In this document: positions 57,906 through 64,000 of the stretch, piece after piece | Position numbering within the stretch: the first letter of the stretch is position 1 | How the letters are laid out: each line of letters opens with the position of its first letter | Origin: Meconema thalassinum | Taxonomy: Eukaryota > Arthropoda > Insecta > Orthoptera > Tettigoniidae | Assembly (NCBI GenBank): GCA_946902985.2 | Contig: OX336389.2 | Span: forward strand, 1,288,040,792-1,288,104,791 | DNA length: 64,000 nt | Direction: 5' to 3' | The notes under the pieces: generated by a model | What the model saw: the letters and a program-made list of their open reading frames with translations, nothing else | What the model was told of the DNA's origin: nothing | Databases searched by the model: none | Translations under genes and position numbers: made by a program

Positions 57906-58261
57906 AATTGTTGTTTTAAGGGGCCTAACATCTAGGTTATTGGCCCCTAACAATATTTTGAATACACCACAGTACATTTTTTTAATAATATGAAAGAAAC
58001 CTTTAAGTCCCCTGGTAGAAGATTATGTAAACTATGAAATATTAAAATATTACTTTACGACTATTTTTCCAGCTAAAGTCTTCTATTATTTCACTGAAAT
58101 CTAAACTTGCTAACCGGTCAAGGGAGGTCATACCTGCACTAAAAAAAAAAAATGTGAATTAGTTTGAAAAGTATAATTAATTAATTAATTACATTTAAAA
58201 AAATCCATGGCGCGGGGCCCTGGGCGGTCGCCCTTCTCACCCTCCCCTAGATCCGCTCCTG
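57719..58261. mobile_element. Non-autonomous hAT element (MITE), 8-bp TSD
   Basis: A 543-bp element flanked by gtggaatg (57711-57718 and 58262-58269). The ends cagtggcagatccacg and, from the right, caggagcggatctagg are hAT-type. It contains a GAT run (57864-57905) and a ttaaggggcctaac palindromic stretch. No coding frame. Confidence 0.85.
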
Positions 58262-58269
58262 GTGGAATG

Positions 58270-59368
58270 GAGATGTTGAGTTTCCACTCTTCCTGAATGT
58301 GCGTCGGTGTGTAGCTATGTCACTCCTGGGACCCTCATCCTGAAAATGGCTAGTTCCCCTCAATTGCTTAATACGACATCATAACTTCAGTATTATATGT
58401 CAGGTTGAATATCCTAGTTGACTCCAGATTCTTAAGCATTCAAACGTATTTCAAAATAATGCTAGAAATACTTCGATTAACGTAGTTTGTAGAATCTCCT
58501 TAATTTTTTAACAACTCTTGTAGTTTCAGAATTAACGTTGTTCTTCTTCGTAGATATTGGCTTATGTGCGTAGACTTATTCTCCTGTTGATAGAATGATG
58601 AATTCACTTCATATAATTCAATTAAAATAATTTATTGCGTTGACATTTACTAAGTCTTTCTGCTGAATATGTTACATCGGAGCTTCGCTGAGCTTGACCG
58701 CAGGTGAAGGCGACTCCTCCGTCAAGCCTTCCAACTTCCCTCGGTCTATATTTTTCCGTAGTTGAAAATCACGTCTGTATACTTTCGAAGTCAGAAATGG
58801 AATGATCTACTGACGCTTTGCCCTTTCTTTTGTTGGTCAATAAAAATGGTGTTCATAGCGTCAGACCTTGAAATGAACTTCATCGCTTAATATCTCATTC
58901 ATCGGTATTCATCTTTAAATAAAATTTATATCGACGTCATTTATTTTAAATTCCCAACAGATTCCTGGCATTCAATCTCTTCTACAAGTATTTTCAAGTA
59001 ATTAATAAAATATCATTCTCCAACAAAATATAATATTCCAATTGGTCATAATCAGTCACAAGATCTATATTGTGTTAATTTCCTCTCTTAAGTGTTGTGT
59101 GCTATCAACGTTGGCACGTGTCAAGGTGACCTATCTCCCCCTCTCTTGCGCGTGGCTAACCAAACTGGTTTTTCCCATGGACAATTTCGCTAACTTGTCA
59201 TTTTCCAGACTAGGCCAAATCTCATTCTTCCAATGTTAAATATATCAACGTATATTACTCTTCTCTTCACTCCTATAAAATGTGCAGATAAAAACATTCA
59301 ACTCAGCCAGTGAGCTTGCTGTAGTAGGGAGATTCCATAAAATGCTGCAGGTAGCCTATCTAGTCCTT
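58270..59368. other. No gene recognised
   Basis: AT-rich. Confidence 0.45.
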
Positions 59369-59553
59369 TAATAAGAATAAGAATATTTTATTCACCATTG
59401 ATCATTTACATGAAATTGGTTTCGTCATTTATGGTACAGTACAGTATAATTATTAGTATCCTCTATCAGTGGCGTACCAAAGGGGATACGAACGGGGCGG
59501 CCGTCCCGGGCGCCGTAAAAGGTAGGGGGGCGCCAAAATCCAAAATAGAAAAA

Positions 59554-59584
<31 letters not shown>

Positions 59585-60241
59585 ATATGGTCTTAATGGT
59601 CAAATTTTCTTTATTACTTTGTTAAATACTGCAGTGATATTATTTAGAAATGAAATAAACGTTCCGTTTCAAACTATGAAATACTGTAGTTCGTGGGCGC
59701 TGAGCCCACAGGAAATGATTACGATGTACGGGCGAAAAGAGCACCTGGGGCGGAATCAGAGCATTGATGGAGAGGGGATGCGTCGTTGATGATGGGACCG
59801 GCCGGCGCGGGGTGGGAGCATCAAGTCACAACAGAATTGATGATTGCTAGTTTGCTAGTCATGAAGTGTATTGTATTCCTTAACCTTAATTCTTAGTTTA
59901 CTTTATTCATTTGTGGAGTTGAGTTGCGTTTATTTCGCAGTCGTTGTGTATCAATGAATTGTGATTATAGGGCCTTCAGTGTGTTTACACGTTTAGTTGA
60001 AAAGTACGAGTAATTCCAGTTCATGCACAACTAGGAAACAGGTAAGTGCATTTAGCACTAGCAAAAAATATTAGGTTAAATTCTCTAAAACAATTAAAAT
60101 TAAAAAAAAACAGTGTTTCCTCTCTATTTCGTTTGCTATTGGCTGAAGCCATTTTAACCTAGAATCATTATTGATCAACACCAAGAATCATAATTGATAA
60201 TAGTAAAAGGTAATTTGTTTCATTGTATTTCAGTTTCCATT

Positions 60242-61609
60242 ATGAAACTACACAAGGCAAGTGGGTCTCAAAATAGACAACTGAAACAGCAACGTACCAA
60301 AGCACTTGATAGTTCGAAATCGTTTATGACAGCTTTCATAAAAGGATCACTGAAGTCTGAAAACAATGAAACTCAGAAAGAATGTGAATTTGACAGTATC
60401 AACTTAAGCCTAGATATTAATGAATCAAATATTACAGTAGCTAATAAATTGACTAAACACGATGATCTCGATGGTACGATTCAAATCTCTCAATCCAACT
60501 CTTGGAATCAAGTGCAACTTTTTGGAACAGTTCAACAAATGTTCAACTAGTTCGACTCACTAGTGGAGTGTCCTCAAGGAGCATGTCAGCTTATTGGTCA
60601 AGGGCCACTCAGATACATGATGGAGTTCTAAAGCAGAAGCCGTGAACGCCTTATCATCTCAGTTAGATGGAGTGCTTCATGCTCTAGAAAAATTGAGAGA
60701 AACTACAACTGAAACCGTCGATACCAGACAGAGTGCAGCGCTGACAATTAATGCAATAGAAAGATTTGACTTTGTAACTCTGCTATTTTTCTGGGTTGAG
60801 GTACTACCAAAAATTGACAGAACACAGAAGATTTTGCAAATCGAAGGCATTTCGTTCACTCTTGCAATAACTTGTCTACAAGCTTTCCAAGATCAGCTTA
60901 ATATGTGGAGAGAAACCCTTCAGGTTGATGTTATAGCGAAAACTACTAAGAAGTGTGAGGAATGGAGAGAACCCTTGAAACGAAGACAAAGAGTGAAGCG
61001 GAAAATGATGTTGGACTTTCCTGGAAAGTTGAGTAAAGCGGAGCACACTAGAGATCTTAGATAAACTTATTCGTGAATTAAGTGAACGGTTCGCCAATAT
61101 CAAAGAACTGGATGAACGTTTTGGCTTCCTCTGTAATTTTGATGGATACATTCATAACGAAACCCCAAATGAAAACATTTTGAACACTATAGAGGAAATG
61201 TTTCGAACTTGCAAAGAAGTACCCTGAAGATTTGAACGGGGAAGAACTCTTTGAAGATATTAAAGAATGTCATAGTTTTATTACGAAGATCAAAGACAAC
61301 TAATGAAAAGATCGACTTGAAACCCAAAGATATTTTGTTATATTTAGGTCTTGTTTGGGGTTAGAGGCATACAGTAACTTGATCATCGCTTTCAAACTAC
61401 GTTTAACAATTCCAGTGTCTGTGGCATCTTGTGAACGATCTTTACGTAAGCTGAAGCTTATTGAAAATTATTTAAGATCCACAATGATGTAAGAAAGACC
61501 AAGTAATTTAGCAATTTTATCAATTGAACGTGATGTGGCTGCTACTATAGACTTCAACTCTATTATAAATAAGTTTGCATCCATCAAAGCTAGGAAGGCA
61601 CAATTTTAA
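60242..61609 (+). pseudogene. hAT transposase (ZMYM/DUF4371-type), internally deleted
   Basis: The N-terminus begins at ATG 60242 (KLHKASGSQNRQLKQQRTK, then SFMTAFIKGSLKSEN). From about 60520 the text jumps to LFGTVQQMF, which in relatives lies hundreds of residues later, so the zinc finger and most of the catalytic core are deleted. Then AEAVNALSSQLDGVLHALEK, RQRVKRKMM and a LDERFGFLC-like block. The C-terminal dimerisation domain has TIPVSVASCERSLRKLKLI and LRSTMM near 61410-61485, ending at 61609. Frameshifts at about 60545, 60630 and 61060, plus a stop at about 61490. It cannot transpose itself. Confidence 0.85.
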
Positions 61610-61735
61610 ATTTTTGTTATGACTCTGAAACTTCTTTTTTTTCTTTTTTATTATTTTTCAAACAAACTAACCTTTTAATACTTACAGTTTTATTTTATTC
61701 ATATTTTTCTCTTTATAATGTGTTAAAGTAACATA

Positions 61736-62398
61736 CAGTGAAACCCCTCAAATCCAAACTAATTGGGGCTGTAGCCTGTTCGGATTATCTGAAAAATTTG
61801 CATAACCTACCATAATAACCAGCCCTCGTTACGGTATCGGACTGTACATTGAGCGAGATAGGCTAGTGACAGTGAGGATGAGGAAACTTCGACAATGTGA
61901 CTTATACTGAAGCTGCATCTGCTCTTGACGTCGCATTGTGCTTCGTAGAACAACACGCTGCAGCCACGCCAAACGATGTCATGTTCATGTGACGCTGGCG
62001 CTCAATTGTCACCGCGGGTAGATTTTCATGACTTCGACAATTGAAGAAAACTGATTTCTAGTGAAAGATTACGTGATATTTTGTGTGTTTCTATAGTCAC
62101 TTCATTGTTTTTGCAAAGTGATTAACCTACAGAATTACAATAACCAACTATTCCGTTTTTCAATGTTGGATGAGATGAGTTTGTAGCGTGTTTGTCAGGT
62201 ATGTTAACTGTACTTCTTTGTTAATTTCTCAAATAATTATGTAAATTAAGGTTATAATGTCGAATATATAATTGTTTTATGACTAAATAATTTTCTCTTT
62301 TTTGCGTGCGTTTTTCTAACTTAAAATTGTCGGAAAGAAGTCGTTCGGATTTCCCGGGATTTCGGATTTCCGGGGTTCGGATTTGAGGGGTTTCACTG
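61736..62398. mobile_element. MITE (pogo/mariner type) nested in the hAT element
   Basis: 663 bp flanked by TA (61734-61735 and 62399-62400). The inverted ends share cagtgaaacccctcaaatcc exactly. The right end also has a ttcggatttcc repeat cluster. No coding frame. CAGTGAAAC ends are typical of Tigger/pogo-type elements. Confidence 0.9.
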
Positions 62399-62544
62399 TA
62401 CTACTTATTAAAAATACATATTTATGAACATTTAACTGTGTTTAAATTAAACTTATTGATCCTTGGACCTTTTAGTGTTAGGGGGCAACTACCATCTAGT
62501 TTGCCCCGGGCGCCAAGCAGTCTTGGTACGCCACTGTCCTCTAT

Positions 62545-63800
62545 ATACAGTTATTAAAAATCAATATTAACAGTTTTTATCTCCAAGAATTCTTTTACGT
62601 TGTAAAATGGATTTTCTAACATCCATTTGTACAGTTTTCTTTTGAACACACGGAACGACGTAGACTGTGCAGAATGTGGTAATTTATTAAAACAATGTAT
62701 GCCATTTACTTTATGTGAGCTACCAGTTTTTGCTAATCTATGGCTTGGGATATCAATGTTTCCTTTATTTCGAGTGTTGTGATGATGTATGTCTTCCCTA
62801 GTGATAAATTCACTTAAATTGTTTTTGACATATAGTAACAAGATAAAAATTTATAGATTTGTAATTGTTAATATTTTAAGTCAAATAAAAAGGGGACGAC
62901 AGTGCTCCCTAGGATCAGCTTTACACATTACACGAACAACCTTCTTTTGTATCAGCAACACATTATGGACATACGGTGAGTGACCCCATAGTAGCAGCCC
63001 GTAAGAAATGTGGGACTGAAAGAGTCCAAAATATGCCATTCTCAGATAGTCTGTTGTCACTAATTCACTCAATTTCCACAGGAGGTAGGAAACCCGTGAT
63101 ACCCGTTTACTGACATGGTTGACGTGAACTTACCAGTTTAATTTGGAATCTATATAAATGCCTAAGAGCTTAACTGACTGAGTTTCTATATTATTAGACA
63201 ATCCTAACAGAAGGTGTTGAGTTTTATCCTCATTACATAGTAATTTATTGGATAAAAACCAATTTACTGCAGTTCTAAGGGCTTCTTGCGACTTCTCATT
63301 CAGACTTAATATGTTCTGATGCACGTTAATTAATGTTGTGTTGTCTGCGTAAGACACGACTGATTATGATATAACATGTTTTGGTAAATCCTTAACTGCA
63401 ACGTTAAAAAGAAAAGGACCGAGGACCAAACCCTGCGGTACACCGGTTATGACTTATTTTTGTGCAGTGTGTCTATTTCTAATTGCTACAAATTGGCTTC
63501 TGTTACTTAAGTATGACTTCATTACAACCAGTGTGGGGTTATTTACACCATAAATCTGAAGTTTTTCCAACAGAATCTCATGATTAATGCAATCAAATGC
63601 TTTACTCAGATCACATAAAACCAGAGAGACCATGTTCTTACTTTCGAAAGCTGTTAAAGTTTGATTGACAACTTCCAAGACAGCAGAAGTTGTGTTTTTA
63701 CCTCGTCTAAATCCAAACTGACTGCTGGATAGCAGCGAATAAGTTTCAAAGTAATTGCTAAGTTGGTTGTAAATAACAGATTCAATTATTTTAGATAATA
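62545..63800 (-). pseudogene. LINE ORF2 reverse transcriptase and C-terminus, broken
   Basis: Minus-strand order: FGFRRGKNT-like start (about 63705), NMVSLVLCDLSKAFDCINHE (first catalytic Asp), then the SYADNTTLI block where FADDTT is usual (a missing catalytic aspartate, about 63350), VKLLGIYIDSKLNW, SHISYGLLLWGHS, KKVVRVMCKADPREHCRPLF, and the C-terminus HHHNTRNKGNIDIP with HCFNKLPHSAQ, ending near 62557. Several stops and frameshifts. Related to, but a different family from, the LINE at 24425. Confidence 0.85.
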
Positions 63801-63802
63801 TG

Positions 63803-64000
63803 GGAGATCAGAGAAAGTAAAATAAAAGTATGGAAATTGAAAGACAAAACTGTACAGGAAGATTTTCAGGAGAGATTGAAGCAACAAATCCCAGTTACTG
63901 AAGTGGAAAACATAGAAGAGGAATGGTCCCACTTTAAAAAGGCATTTGTTGGTGCAGCAGAGAGTGCTTGTGGTAGGACGTCAACAAGAGTGAAAGAGAA
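63803..64000 (+). pseudogene. RTE-like LINE ORF2, linker region, runs off window
   Basis: An open plus-strand frame: IKVWKLKDKTVQEDFQERL, VENIEEEWSHFKKAFV, SACGRTSTRVKE. This is the region between endonuclease and reverse transcriptase in RTE-type ORF2. The remainder lies beyond the window, so whether it is intact is unknown. Confidence 0.7.

Larger units (their letters stand above)
59467..62536 (+). mobile_element. hAT transposon, 3070 bp, 8-bp TSD, carrying a nested MITE
   Basis: Flanked by tcctctat (59459-59466 and 62537-62544). The ends are perfect 14-bp inverted repeats, cagtggcgtaccaa. A poly-T run of about 25 lies at 59556-59580. It holds a damaged transposase gene and, past the gene, a MITE at 61736-62398. 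Confidence 0.93.
59369..63800 (-). mobile_element. LINE (jockey/CR1/L2 group), minus strand, split by a hAT element
   Basis: Its 3' tail of ATTCTT-like units is at 59369-59385, so it reads leftward. Its body continues at 62545-63800 beyond the hAT insertion, leaving about 1.35 kb of LINE. The 5' portion is missing where an RTE element begins at about 63803. Confidence 0.82.

Overview
This window is eukaryotic nuclear DNA, most likely from an insect with a large, transposon-rich genome. It is AT-rich, has no operons, and shows phase-compatible exons with GT/AG splice sites. It is packed with tRNA-derived SINEs, RTE- and jockey/CR1/L2-type LINEs, a Penelope-like element, piggyBac, mariner, pogo-like and hAT elements, and MITEs. 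The insect assignment rests on that repeat spectrum and is inference; I do not name a species.

The only evidence for a host gene is on the + strand. Two consecutive exons lie at 18188-18366 and 18453-18902, and a chain of three lies at 43139-43298, 44543-44672 and 46167-46352. Reading phase is kept across both introns of the chain and across the intron of the pair. The peptides resemble, from memory, the giant KICSTOR subunit SZT2 (amino-acid sensing upstream of TORC1). That name needs a search. If all five belong to one gene, nearly everything between 18.9 and 43.1 kb is transposon-filled intron, and at least one exon there remains unidentified.

Layout. 0-7 kb: a truncated RTE reverse transcriptase, a broken DDE transposase, a SINE with a perfect 12-bp target-site duplication (TSD), and a pogo-like transposase split by an RTE tail with a 9-bp TSD. 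7-16 kb: mostly non-coding, with a SINE remnant, three covarying palindromes, a 39-bp tandem array resembling a primer-binding site, and two CCAAT/TATA promoter-like segments. 16-23.5 kb: a Penelope fragment, two unrelated mariners, two RTE tails and two SINEs.

23.8-34.3 kb is a four-level nest. A repeat with short inverted ends received a full-length LINE (ORF1 with an SGNH-esterase-like domain, ORF2 endonuclease/reverse transcriptase). The LINE ORF2 was then split by a Penelope-like insertion with 550-bp inverted arms. That insertion was in turn hit at TTAA by a 2510-bp piggyBac with perfect 17-bp terminal inverted repeats (TIRs). 34.5-42 kb: four SINEs, a 0.6-kb inverted repeat, and a 430-bp tandem repeat interrupted by an element carrying a 4-unit minisatellite. 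43-50 kb: host exons, duplicated exon-edge segments and three RTE-like fragments. 55-64 kb: a SINE, two MITEs, and a second nest in which a LINE was hit by a hAT element, itself hit by a TA-flanked MITE; an RTE element then runs off the right edge.

Most boundaries were fixed by finding the duplicated target site on both sides, so the order of insertion can be read directly. Coding parts of the mobile elements are nearly all broken. The least damaged are the LINE ORF1 and ORF2 and the piggyBac transposase (one frameshift).
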